64,000 bases of DNA, taken from assembly GCA_023853785.1 (NCBI GenBank), contig JAJIRX010000325.1, positions 1 to 64,000 on the forward strand, in the 5' to 3' direction. Made by a program: the position numbers and the translations under genes. This stretch comes from Psilocybe azurescens (lineage: Eukaryota; Basidiomycota; Agaricomycetes; Agaricales; Agrocybaceae). Positions 1-10,562 of this stretch are shown piece after piece (the stretch's first letter is position 1; each line of letters begins with the position of its first letter). The notes beneath the pieces were generated by a model that had not been told where the DNA came from, did no database searches, and saw nothing but the letters and a program-made list of their open reading frames with translations.

Positions 1-515
1 ACCACGACACGTACGACAACACCGACGCGTACCACGGCGGGTACGGTCGATGACAACACCCGACGGTGACACCGACGCATACAACGATGGGTACGGCCGA
101 CCACGACGTCGATAACACGGACGGCGACACCACCAATGTACCCTCCGCCCCTTTTTCTGTCCTTTCTATTTTTTTTGTTTCTTTTTTATTATGTTTTTCT
201 TTTTTTTTTTTTACCTGTATATAATCATGTAGTATATAGTTTTTAATATATTATATTACATTGTCACATAAATTTAAGCTAAGATTAAAGTATTCCAGTT
301 GGAATCCAATTGGATTCCATTCCATGAATTTAAAGTTGGACTTAGTGAAATTCACAAAGTCTTATTCAATGAAATAAGCTGGAATGAACTTGGATTCCAG
401 TTGGAATGGGCTCATTCCATGATTCCCAGCCATTCCACTTGAAACCATTAAATGGAATCAAATTGGAATTGGTCTGGATTCCATTTGGAATGGGTGGGGG
501 ACAGTAAAGTACTGA
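1..515 (+). repeat. Composite repeat, copy I (left part cut by window edge)
   Basis: Blocks read left to right. Positions 1-145 are GC-rich simple sequence built on GACAACACCGACG. Positions about 150-212 are a T/C tract. Positions 225-295 are an AT box (ATGTAGTATATAG... then TATATTATATTA). Positions 296-490 are words of the type TGGAATCCA / TGGATTCCA. The end motif (TGGGGG-ACAGTAAAGTACTGA form) lies at about 491-515. The same block order recurs at 1360-2808 (plus) and 6165-7400 (minus), so this is treated as one repeat family. No protein-coding capacity is recognised. Confidence 0.6.
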
Positions 516-534
516 GTGAAATTCACAAAGTCAG

Positions 535-1060
535 ATAATAATGTAGTATATAGTTTTCAATATATTATATTATATTGTTACATGAATTAAAGATAAGATT
601 GAAGTATTATCCTAGTGACTAGCTTCCTTAATATGGCTCCCAAAGCTTCCAAGAACACTGCTACTGTCCCTAACTCCCCTCCCAAGTCTGCAATTAAACC
701 AGTGACAGTCCACTGGACATCTGACATCCACTGGACTCCACTGGACATCCACTGGACTCCACTGGACAGAGCACTCTTGGATCTGGTCTAATTAAGTGCT
801 GAGAGTCCGGTGGAAGTCCACTGGAAGTCCAACGGAAGTCCAACGGACTGGACAGTCCGGCCAGTCCACCTGTTTTCTGTCTTGAAGTGACTTGACCGGA
901 CTTTGACCGAATTTGGCCGGACTCTGACTGGACTGGTACCGGAATTTTGTCAAGTCCAACGGAATCCATTGGACGTCCAATGGACTGTCCATTGGACTTG
1001 GCTGGGTCCAGTGAAAGTCCGTTGGAGTCCAACGGAAAATGGGGGCACTGTAAAGTACAC
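535..1060 (+). repeat. Second AT box plus TCCACTGGA word block
   Basis: A second copy of the AT box (535-605) is followed by a short possible ORF start at 633 (reading MAPKASKNTATVP) that runs into the repeat and stops near 792. Positions 700-1040 are dense overlapping words TCCACTGGA, TCCAACGGA and GTCCAGTGG. The block ends with GGGGGCACTGTAAAGTAC at 1041-1058, the same motif that ends the other word blocks. ORFs through the words on either strand are low-complexity read-through and are not called genes. Positions 1060-1359 are AT-rich and hold nothing recognised. Confidence 0.55.
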
Positions 1061-1359
1061 GAAAGATAGCACTGAGACATGCCTTTGTAATTGAAAATAG
1101 GTGGTATACAGTGCTGTATAGGTAGTAAAATTAATTTTTGAGAATAAATCTGGAGTATGCTTTGCCCATGTAGTGGGTAAACTTAAAGAGAGTGTTAACT
1201 ATTAGGAGTGGGAACTGATATTTGAATTTTAATGTATTTTAGGATATAGATTGATGTGATTAATTAATTTACAGGACCAAAGTGGTGGGGGCTGGGAACA
1301 GCTATTTGGATTTTGAAGAAAAAAGGAGGTCTTTACCTTCCCCCACCTATTCCAGACGG

Positions 1360-2808
1360 AATCCAACTTCATTCCTGGAATAAAGATAGATTCCATCAGA
1401 TTCCAATCTGAAATCTCATGTCATATCACCTGGTATTTTGTATGGGTGAATGAACATGGATTCTATTTGGATTCCAGAAAATAGGCCATTCCAAATGGAA
1501 TATACCAGTTCTATTCCAATGGAATGGCTGGAATCCATGTGGACTCCAACTGGATTCCAACTGGAATACCATATATTGAATTGGGTTTGGTCCAATATAG
1601 TCCATTCCAATGGAATAAGGTGGAATCCAAGTGGAATGATATCCCAGTATTTTTATTATATTTTATTATAATTTATACTAGTATTTAAAAAAAAATTACA
1701 TGTGCTGGAATCGAAATCAGGCAGCAGAGAATGCCATACACAAGTGAGATAAACCAACTGAGCCATAATGGCATTTATAACAATAAAAATTAAGTTAAAT
1801 ATATACTAGTGCGGCCGATATTCTCGGCATTGCTCGGCACGAGCAAATCAACAACACGTGTGTGACATGTTGATGCCATGTCGGTCCATTGTTGATTCCG
1901 GTCCCACCTCTTCTTCCACCACCACTACTGCCTTGTCAGCTCGGAGCCAGGCAAAAGCAAACCTGACATGATGGAGGACGACGAGGACTGCAATGGCCGC
2001 ATTGACAACAATGAAGACCAGGACAGACGTGGTGAGGACCAGGATGTGGAACAGGATGGCTAGCACAAGGAACAGGACCAGGATGTGGACGATTGCGACT
2101 GTGACCATGAGGACCAGGGCGAGGCAGGCCGCAACAAGCATGCCGGACAAGCACAACCAGGGCAAGCACATGGACAGCAAGAGCGACAATGTCGTGCATG
2201 CAGATGGTGAGGGCGACAATGTCAAGCATGGCCAGGGCAACAACGTGGAGAGCCAGGGCAACGATGAGCACGGTGGGAGCAAGGACGCAGACAGCGGGGG
2301 TGAGCACAAGCACAGACAGGTGGGGCGAGCACAAGCACGGTGGGGCGATGACACAGATGGCAGGGGCAACAACAACAACAGGTACAACGGATGCTGCAGA
2401 TATATATGAAGGCCACAACAACAGCACAACAACGACAATAACAATGTGTACAGTGCAGCTACAACTGACATGTCTATCCTCCTCCTATTTTTTTTTTTTG
2501 ATTCTTTTTTGCTTTCTTTCTTTTTTCTGTCTCGCTTTCTTATTTTTATTATTATCTTTAATGATAATGTACCTTGCTTGTAGATAAAATTGTAAATAAT
2601 AATGTAGTACATAGTTTTAAATATATTATATTATACTATTATATGAATCTACTTTAAGTAATACATTCCAGTTGGAATCCAACTGAATTCCATTCCATGC
2701 GAAATTAAAGTTGAACTTGGTGAATTTCACCAAGTTCTTTATTTAATGAATTAACCTGGAATGAACTTGGATTCCATTTGGAATAAGTGGGGCATGGTAA
2801 AGTACTGA
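1360..2808 (+). repeat. Composite repeat, copy II (full length)
   Basis: Block order: TGGAATCCA words (1360-1640), AT stretch with T/A runs (1640-1700), tRNA-like unit on the minus strand (1701-1773), GC-rich simple sequence rich in GAC/AAC/GGC triplets (about 1860-2420), pyrimidine tract (2485-2560), AT box (2597-2667), TGGAATCCA words (2668-2785), end motif GGGGCATGGTAAAGTACTG at about 2789-2807. Long ORFs through the GC-rich part exist on both strands. They are Asp/Gly/Asn-rich or Leu/Cys/Pro-rich readings of simple sequence and are not convincing proteins. Confidence 0.6.
1701..1773 (-). ncRNA. tRNA-like pol III unit (SINE-head-like)
   Basis: On the minus strand, TGGCTCAGTTGG (1754-1765) fits the A-box consensus TRGYNNARNNGG at every position. 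About 37 nt downstream, TTTCGATTCC fits the B box (GWTCRANNC) with one mismatch. A run of nine T follows about 10 nt later, as expected of a pol III terminator. The cloverleaf stems pair poorly, so this is a tRNA-derived relic or SINE head rather than a working tRNA gene. The plus-strand unit at 6993-7068 sits in the same place in composite copy III. Confidence 0.55.
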
Positions 2809-4477
2809 AAAAGTGCAAGTTATAAAATTTAAAATGGGACAGTGCTGCAGGTGCTGTGCATATCAAGATATTGGTGGGTAATGAAAGAGCAGTCAAGTAT
2901 TATAAATAATAGAGGTAATAATTGGGACTGTCAATAAAGTAACTTATTCGTTAACTTGGCTAACTTATGCCAGCCAAGTTAATGTGTTCACTTATTCCCA
3001 CACTTGGCCAAATTAACTTGGGCTCACTTACACCAACAGTCACTTGTTGCCAGTAATTTTATTTTAAGTCCATAATTTTGGCCACCATATAGAAATAGTA
3101 TGAAAACAGTTAAGAAGTTTTGAAGTAAAAACACTGTTTGTGCAGTTTATGTGCCAAGTTGGCTACTCAATGCATATTGGGGAGGAGGTCTGTGTTATGC
3201 TCAGAATGTGGGGGCTGTCAACTTGAACAAGATGCCACTTTTTCCACAAACCACTAGCAATTAATTTATGCACAGTATTATTTTGACTGGGTGTACAGAA
3301 TACTTCACAGGTCTCCCATGTAATATAATTCTCTGTATCACATCTGGTAAACATTATTAGATCCCAGGCTTATCAACTTACACCTGTACTGAGTGTTCAT
3401 TGACCCTTTCCTTGGATATTTGCATGGCTAAATGATTAATTTTATATTCTAAAACCTTACCTATCAAGTTACTCAGTAAATTTGCTGGTAAGGTAAGAAT
3501 TCTCACTTGAATTAACTTAACTTGGGTGGTTAATTGAAAGTGACAAGATCAGCTTCAAACTTGGGCATTTAAAGTTGAAGTATTCACATTGGCTTTGGCT
3601 GTAGAAGTGAGAAAAATTTAGTTATGAAAGTGTGTAACCCTATGTTACACTAAAGTAGTACTACTATGATAGCTTGTTATGCTTACTGCATCTCAAATCC
3701 TCTTCTAGAACTATATTTTGATTTTTAACAGACCTGGTTCAGGTCTTTGCATGTTGCCTAAGAAAGAATTGAATTATTGAAGATAAGATTGTGTAGAAAC
3801 AGGCTTAAGTGCCCATCCCCAAGGTCGTATTCCTACAAAAAGGTTCTGATTTAGTATCAGTATTTCAATTGACAATACTGATCAAAGATTTTTTTCCCAT
3901 GTCTATTGTAAATTTTGGCATTTAGTAAAGGGAAACAAATGTGAATAGGTCAGATAAGCTATCATCTTCACTTTCACTTACTTTGCCTGCAGTGTGACAT
4001 GGCTTTGGCACCCAAGTAAGTGATATTAACTTATTCCCACACAGTGACAAAGTAACTTATTCTCACTTGGCTTGTGACAAAGTTCACTTGGACACCATAA
4101 GTTAGTCACAAGTGAATATAAGTTACTTTTGTATGGCCAAGTTAATTGCCATAAGTTACTTTGTGAACCACCAATAATTGGTAAATAATTGAAAGTGGCA
4201 AATGGGCAGGGATGTAGATTGACTGAGTACAGGGGTGAAGTTGTGGTGGATTAGTTGGAGTGGGTGTAATATAGTTTTAAATTTTGGTTGGAGATTTATG
4301 AGATTGTTAGATAGAGACAGAAATGTTCACTGTTATTGACAGTCAGTAAAAAAAAATGTGAGTATAGAGGTGCTACAGATGTCTATAGTGAGATAGAGAG
4401 ATGAAGCAGTGATAAGATGTAGGCCTGAGGATGAAGCAGAAGTGGTGAGTGGGGTGAATGCTCATTTTGCCTCAACA
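2809..4477. repeat. AT-rich CpG-poor stretch with AACTTGGC word repeats
   Basis: No gene is recognised. At 2940-3050 and 3980-4180 the sequence is a patchwork of short words (AACTTGGC, AAGTTAACTT, ACTTATTCCCACAC, AAGTGA and their complements), a third word dialect next to TGGAATCCA and TCCACTGGA. CpG is almost absent: none between 2951 and 3824, and none between 3827 and 4692. Short ORFs, such as one on the minus strand at 3163-3354, have no recognisable family. Confidence 0.5.
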
Positions 4478-4700
4478 GATTATATAAGTGACTGCTATTA
4501 TTTTAATAAGGCATGAACTACCAATAAGAAGGGGAGATGAACTTTGCTCATCTTTCTCAAGATATTATATAAGTGACTGCTATTATTGTCCTTTTAATGA
4601 ACTGTGAAGCACTGACAAACAAAGGAGATGGACACAGCTCATCTTCTCCAATGTGTTATATGAGTGGGCAATAATATTTATTTATCAATGAGGAGGCGCG
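4478..4700 (+). repeat. Degenerate ~85-95 bp tandem repeat, about 2.5 copies
   Basis: Units begin with ATTATATAAGTGACTGCTATTATT-like sequence at about 4482 and 4565, with a shorter third version at about 4656 (TTATATGAGTGGGCAATAATA). Each of the first two ends with a short hairpin-forming stretch: GAGATGAACTTTGCTCATCT in unit 1 and GAGATGGACACAGCTCATCT in unit 2. Function is unknown. It may be an internal satellite of a mobile element. Confidence 0.55.
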
Positions 4701-4959
4701 AGACCCCAGCGAGCTGTTGACCCTGCTGTAAAGCACAGGGGTGAGCAAAGTGAATCCCTGATGCATAGCAGTGGGTCATAAAGCTCGTTTATTAAAAATA
4801 TCATATGATCTGAATGATTTACTTAAGAGATTATGTAAGAAATATTATATAATACTGACCAAGCATAAATATCATGTGATTTCAATACATTATTTATAAG
4901 CTTATATAAGCAATTATTATATATAAGGCTGACTAAGCATTGTCTTGCACACTGAGTAA

Positions 4960-5085
4960 GTACATTCTGAAAAATTCTGACTGGATTCTGAGTGGATTCT
5001 GATCACTTCTGACCACTTTTGACTGGGTCCAAGCAGTTCTGACTGGTACTGACTGGTACTGGTGGGGCACTGTAAATTACTGACA
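4960..5085 (+). repeat. TTCTGACTGG word block with recurrent end motif
   Basis: Words TTCTGACTGGATTCTGA and GACTGGTACTGACTGG fill 4970-5060. The block ends in GGTGGGGCACTGTAAATTAC (5061-5080), one substitution from the motif ending the word blocks at 1041 and 2789. The word sequence differs while the terminal motif is kept, so the motif is the constant part of this repeat class. Confidence 0.5.
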
Positions 5086-6164
5086 TAATTGTTGGGCTGG
5101 CATATTCATTCCAACAACTCATTGAAAAACACAGCTAATTATACTTTGGATATAAACAAATTGCCAGCTTGATGGGTGTTCCTGCCCTTCATTCATGAGT
5201 ACATATTGGATTATATGACAGGCTTGCAAAATCTTGAGCAAAACTCTCACTTAGCATTCACAGTTAACTGAGAAACAGCAAAGAAGCCAATATTTATATT
5301 GGGAAAAACTACTAATGGTTTCCCAATCATACTTATCCTTTTGCCAGATAAAGATTGGACAAAAAGCAACTGGGAAGAAGCTTTCAGTCTGTACGTGAAT
5401 AATCATTATTGTGAGTATAGTTCTAGCATGCCTTGAGTTCAATTTATCGGAATTATAAATAGTCCTAGCAACTGGTGGCAAAACAGAGAAGGTTCCATAC
5501 ACTCAAATATCCTATGCTCAGGCAACCTTTATCGGATTGAAATATTTAACTCCCAACATGATATTTACAAACCCACAGAATCTCTATAAAGACAGCATAC
5601 AAGCCTTTTTGGGCATTTGATCAAAGGACAGCAATTATATCGACCACAAGACACTTTTGGATTCCGGTCTATTAAACTTAAAATGGTCCTGCTCCTTCAG
5701 AGTACCCAGACACCAATGCCAATGCTGATCAGAGCCAACATCAAGTGAAAAATAAACATAAAATAAGACAACAAGTCAATACCAAATTGATTCAGACCAA
5801 ATTGAAAATACTTTAGCACTGAACAATATGCACATCACACCAATCCCTGAAGAATGTCAACTGACTCCAATGTTGGTGTCAGGCCAGATTTCTGTATCAG
5901 CCCTAATTACTGCTGATGCCAAACCAATTTCTTATAATCTTACAATAATTGGGAGGTAATACATGAAGATATGGAAACCAACCTGCAAAACATCCCAAAT
6001 TTAATCTTCAGAGATGATGTCTATGCCACTCAGGAAGAAGTAGTGTCAATGTTTCCATCTGGAGTTGAATACCAATTACCAGTGAATGGTCCCACTGATG
6101 GTATACTGGTGTACCTATTGGATTCAAGTCTATCCACACAAGTACCAACCAATTTCATTAACAA
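5086..6164. other. AT-rich stretch, no confident gene
   Basis: Only short ORFs are present (for example plus 5971-6288, minus 5251-5502). The first starts in ordinary-looking protein sequence but then runs into the CCACATGGAGTCCA words of the next repeat. No domain is recognised. Low CpG suggests a decayed element. Confidence 0.35.
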
Positions 6165-7400
6165 TGGGTGTAATTTACCTCCACCCAGGAACTCCATGTG
6201 GAGTCCACCAACTCCATACAAAAGCGGTGGCCTCCACATGGACTCCATCTGGAACATATGCAAATGTCCCACAGATTATCTTTGGTAGGTGGACTGCAGG
6301 TGGACTCCAGTCGGAGTTCCCAACTTTAACTTCATGGAATAGAATCCAGTTGGATTCCAACTGAAATATATTAATGTTTCAATCTTAATGTAAATTCATA
6401 TAAGTGTAATATAATATATTAACAACTATCTATTACATTGTTATCTACTACAAGATTCATCATTAGAAAAATTAAAAACAAAAACAAAAACATAAATTTA
6501 AAAAATAATGGGGATAGAGGTACATACCTGGGTTAGATGAACAAATAAACATATAAATGTAAAAGAAAAGAGAAAAGAAAAAGAAGAAAAAGAAAAAACA
6601 TGACAAAAAAGGAGAAAACCTTAAAAAGGGGGTGGGAGGGTCGTCATCATGGGGCATGTCATGTCGGTTGTATGTGGCCATATGGCGGTGTTATCCTACA
6701 CCCCACCATGTCCATTGTTGTTGTTCTCACTGTCGCCCTCACCCTCACCCTCACCCTTACTGTCTTGCCCTCACTGTCTTGCCCATGCTGTCTTGCCCTC
6801 ACCCTTGCTGCTGCTGTTGCCATCACTGTTGCCCTTTTCTGTGTTCTTGTCATAGTGATTGGAAGAAAGGTGGGGCTAGTGTACCAACATGGCAACAACA
6901 GGTCACGCACATGACATTGTTTAATATGTGCTGAGAATTGCAGAGAAATTATGCTAATTGGTAGGTATGGAATTATTTTATAATGTTTACTGAAGCCTTT
7001 ATGGTTCAGTAGATTTATCACTTGCATTCAGTGTTCTCAGATGCATGTGTTCAATTCCTGCTGGTGCATTTTTTTAACACTACAATAATATATAATAAAA
7101 TACAATAAAATGTAAATAAAATCTGGGGACACTTCTCCACCTGGAGTCCATCTGAATTTGGTTGTGAAATTGTGTATTCATACTGATATACATGATTTAT
7201 GAGTTAAATCCACATGAAATCCATATAGAGGATGTGGAACCCCACATGAAGTTCCACATGGAGTCCAGATGGAGTTCCACATCCTCCACATTGGCCCACA
7301 TGAAGGATGAGTGGATTCCAGCTTAACTACAGATGGAGGCTCCACCTCTAAATGGCTGGGATATCTGCAAAAAAGGTCACTAAACTCCACATGGAATACC
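6165..7400 (-). repeat. Composite repeat, copy III (inverted)
   Basis: Read on the minus strand, the block order matches copy II. CCACATGGAGTCCA words (7400-7140) and an AT stretch with T run (7130-7069) come first, then the tRNA-like unit (plus strand, 6993-7068). GC-rich simple sequence based on GAGGGTGAGGGCGACA follows (about 6850-6700), then the pyrimidine tract (6640-6470), the AT box (6460-6364) and TGGAATCCA then CCACATGGAGTCC words (6360-6180). A degenerate end motif GGTGGAGGTAAATTACACC lies near 6165-6185. The shared order on opposite strands shows this is a defined element, not random low complexity. Confidence 0.55.
6993..7068 (+). ncRNA. tRNA-like pol III unit (SINE-head-like)
   Basis: TGGTTCAGTAGA (7002-7013) matches the A box at 11 of 12 positions, and GTTCAATTC (7049-7057) matches the B box exactly. 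Box spacing is about 35 nt, as in tRNAs. A seven-T terminator follows directly (7069-7075). The total length of about 76 nt is tRNA-like, but stems are weak. It lies between the GC-rich block and the outer word block of composite copy III, mirroring the unit at 1701-1773. Confidence 0.55.
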
Positions 7401-7879
7401 TGGGTGAGGGTAAAGACCTCAATAATGGTAATATTAATCTGAGGCTACTTGGCACAACCATGGCCACTCCAAGGGCAGCACCAACACTGGTTCTGACATC
7501 AGTGCTGACAGCAGGAAACATGGAACCATACAGTTACCATATGGTTCCAACTGCATCACATAAAAAAAAAGGAAAACAAAAGACTGCAACTGGAGATGTG
7601 GGATCAACATCAGCCACATTAACAGCAGGGATATCAGTTAGATGCAGTACAAGGCACAGATAAACTGCTGCACCTTCCTTATATTGTCATAAACAAAATA
7701 CAATAAAATTTATAGAACATCAGAGTATTGTAACGCATTACAAAAAATCTATATGTTGCCCAACAATGATACATATGTATGTACTGAGATCTGGAACTAT
7801 CCTTGACAAAGTCTCTTGCTTTTCTCCATAGCAGGAGAAATGTCAGTAAGTGGATGTTTGCCTGGTCATCCAGGTGTCA
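7401..7879. other. AT-rich stretch between repeats, no confident gene
   Basis: A plus-strand ORF (7352-7663, Thr/Ala/Lys-rich) begins inside the word block and has no recognised domain. The rest is AT-rich non-coding sequence. Confidence 0.3.
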
Positions 7880-8875
7880 GACTACAGGACACCATTGGCA
7901 AAGGGTGGACTCAGTGGACTCCATACTGGACTCCTGCCAAATTTTCAGTCCAGTCTCAGTCCAGTGGAATATGAGTCCAGTCAAGTCCACTGGAGTCCAG
8001 TGGACTCCAGTGGACTTGGGGCTTAAATATTCACTAAACAACAACAAATAATATGTCTACTAGCACAGTCCACTGGAGTCCACTGGACTCCATTGGATGC
8101 AATAATTAACATAATATCTGAAGTATAATCATTAGTTATTAATATTAATATCAATTACAAAAAATAGAGATTACATTCAATAGAAATTAATTGTATAACA
8201 TAGCAACTAAACAAAATAACAGTTAAATGTGTTTGGAAGCAATGCCTCTCTATGAATACATTGTTGCATTTTGTTCAGTCTGCAGGGTAAATTTTCACAG
8301 GTGCATGTGATGTGCATGTGTGCCCAGCACCAGCTGATCAGCATGACAACCATCAGATGTACACATCACTTTTTTCAACCACTACCATCCCCTCTCCACC
8401 CCCTTCCTCCACCTAGCTGTTGCTGTCACTGTCCTTGCCTCTTTGCTGTCCATGATGATCATAACAGCCACACAGACAATAACGAGGACAGACTCAGTCA
8501 ACTGCAATAACAAGGGTGACAATGGACAATGAGGAAGGCAAGGAAGACCATGATGAGGACACAGACAGTGACAGTGAGAACAAAGACAGTGAGGACATGG
8601 AAGGCAATGGTGAGGACAGCCAGTGACAGCAAGGATGCAGACAGCAGGGATAGCAACAACAACAGCTAGAGAGAGGACATGGACAGCCAGAGTGAGGGTT
8701 TGTGTGACTTATAGCAAGTTGGCTCAAGGACAAGGAGGAAAGTGCCAGCGCAGATGATGTTATATTACAATATTTGGACATGTGCCTGATAATGTAGTGA
8801 GTTAGTCCACTGAATGTTTGGGGAAAAAATCATCCTGGGTCTTTATTTTCAATCCCAGTGCCCCCTTGCACTATG
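7880..8875 (-). repeat. Composite repeat, degenerate copy IV
   Basis: On the plus strand: TCCACTGGACTCCAG words (7895-8097), an AT-rich block (8098-8230), C/T-rich then G/A-rich simple sequence (8390-8460 and 8480-8700, the latter with GACAGCAAGGATGCAGACAGC, close to 2276-2297 of copy II), then a weak tRNA-like unit (8785-8869). Strand asymmetry flips inside the simple-sequence block, so this may be two partial copies joined head to head. Confidence 0.4.
8785..8869 (+). ncRNA. Possible third tRNA-like unit
   Basis: TTTCAATCCC at about 8847-8856 fits the B box with one mismatch and sits in a small stem (CTGGG...CCCAG). The A-box-like TAGTGAGTTAG near 8795 is a poor match, and there is no T run. 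It is listed mainly because its place beyond the simple-sequence block matches the two better units. Confidence 0.25.
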
Positions 8876-9160
8876 AGCCAAAAAATCCTTAACTGAGGTG
8901 TTTTGGGGATGAATGAAGCAACCCTGCAGTTTGTGCACCATTTTAGCACCAACATTCAACTCCTGCACATTAACTTGGCAATTTTAGTTCAGCTCCAAAC
9001 AAGGTGGAAATAGTTGCTAAATGCAACTTTTGTTATAGAGAATTATCAAATTGAAGGGCATTTCAAGGAGAAATAAACAATTTCTATAAGAGCTATGAGC
9101 CTAAAAATTCTTATTTAAAGTGTTTTGGGAGAGAAATAAGCAACCCTGCAGGTTCTGTTG
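8870..9160 (+). repeat. Pair of ~70 bp direct repeats
   Basis: The stretch from CTATGAGCC(A/T)AAAAAT through GTGTTTTGGG to AGCAACCCTGCAG occurs at about 8872-8935 and again at 9086-9155, roughly 213 bp apart. No coding potential is seen. Confidence 0.5.
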
Positions 9161-9409
9161 CTTCCTATTCTATTAAGTATGCAAATCCCATTGATGTGGC
9201 AGTGCTAGTACAAGAATCAGTGCCCAATGAGGCAATAAGCACCAAAACTTGACCAAAATAATGTATGTTGAATGTATATTGCTTTTTTTTGTATAGTAAC
9301 TAGGAAGAAAGCATTATATAATAACTAAGAATGTTTTACAAAGGTATGGATAAAGAATAAAGTATCACAAAGAGAATAGAATTCTTTATAAGCTCCTCAG
9401 TTCAGTGTT

Positions 9410-10562
9410 TTGAGCAGTACTTCATCATTGTTTCCCAGTATTGGTATGCCACTGCTTTCTACTGCAGTGTTTCTTAGCAACAATGCTCAGTCTGTGCAGA
9501 TGATTGATGCTACACAACCCAAGACAATACCAGCCTTTGTACCTATACATATCAAACACTCATTGGAGACTATAATCAGCTATCTTCAATGTACCAGTGC
9601 AGTACCAGAACTCTCTATCAATGTCAACTCTATGGATACTACTTGGGCTGTGGAAAACTCTGATATTTCTGTGCTAGACTCTCTGCTGTCTTCTCAGCCA
9701 CCAGACTCAACTCCACAGACTGAACTACCTCAGATTCAAACAGATATCAAATTAAATCGCAAAAAAATTCTCAGTATTCTATATATGTACATATAGAAAT
9801 CCAAACCACATTGTTGAATTTATTGAGACTAGTGATGGATACATAGGCTATCTCTTTGCTATAGACACTATAAACAGAACTAATCCCACAAGAAATTTTG
9901 TCTATTCTTTAGGTGACCCAAAAGGTAGCACTACAACTACTCCAAACGGAAAGCCCATTCAGTCTTCACTGCTTGTTGATGGTGAGGGAAAGCCTGTTCC
10001 TTGTTGTATTATACATGCTACATGCCAGGGGATGAAATGTGTCCATTTGTTGATGACAAGGGGCTCAATCCCCACCTCTGGACAGCTTCTTGCAGAGCAT
10101 CTAAAAGATATTAATTCTTTGCAGTGCCATCAAGTATTGTCACCCTCAGCAGCCTTATTCACCAAGACTCTTGCTTACTTCACAACTCTCCGACAACAAG
10201 GATGTGGCTCTCTATTATTTGAGAAAACATTTCTGACTGGAATTGAGGCTGTAAACAAGTTAGAATGACAGAAGCAATGTGAAGCAGAGAGTAGTGGACA
10301 TCCTGAGAAACAACACTGTCAAGGACAGCTATTACTTTAGAGCTTTTCAAAATACTGATGTGTTTCTGATCAGTTGTGAGCACTACAACATTTGTGCTAA
10401 TAGAGATCACTTTGTAGATTTTGCTATTGGAACGGGCTACTGGATACGGAATATCTGGAGGCCCTCTTACAGGGAGACAAAGAAACTTTCACTGATTTGG
10501 AACACTATGTAGCTCAACAAGGATTTGGCCCACTTATGGCTTGCACAACCTTCAGCAATTAA
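9410..10562 (+). pseudogene. Decayed gene of unknown family (~380 codons)
   Basis: Three frames carry protein-like sequence in order. 9410-9796 is Ser/Thr/Pro-rich and begins MSSTSSLFPS. 9790-10265 contains HIVEFIETSDGYIGYLF and QQGCGSLLFEKTFL. 10279 to about 10562 contains ILRNNTVKDSYYFRAF and, after another shift, DTEYLEALLQGDKETF. I do not recognise the family. The composition is typical of a soluble globular protein, not simple sequence. At least two frame switches are needed, without obvious introns at each. Unlike the genes after 13 kb it sits in CpG-poor DNA, which fits an old, methylated copy of a mobile-element-borne or duplicated gene. Confidence 0.4.

Noticed and set aside
1701..1773. 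Functional tRNA gene
   Set aside because: A and B boxes are good but acceptor and T stems pair poorly; tRNA-derived repeat fits better.
1848..2612. Long ORFs on both strands through the GC-rich block
   Set aside because: They are readings of triplet-like simple sequence (Asp/Asn/Gly or Leu/Cys/Pro rich) with no start context or domain; both strands are open for the same compositional reason.
6632..6934. Several overlapping plus-strand ORFs rich in Pro/His/Cys/Leu
   Set aside because: Same simple-sequence effect (CCCTCACCCTCACC repeats) in all three frames.
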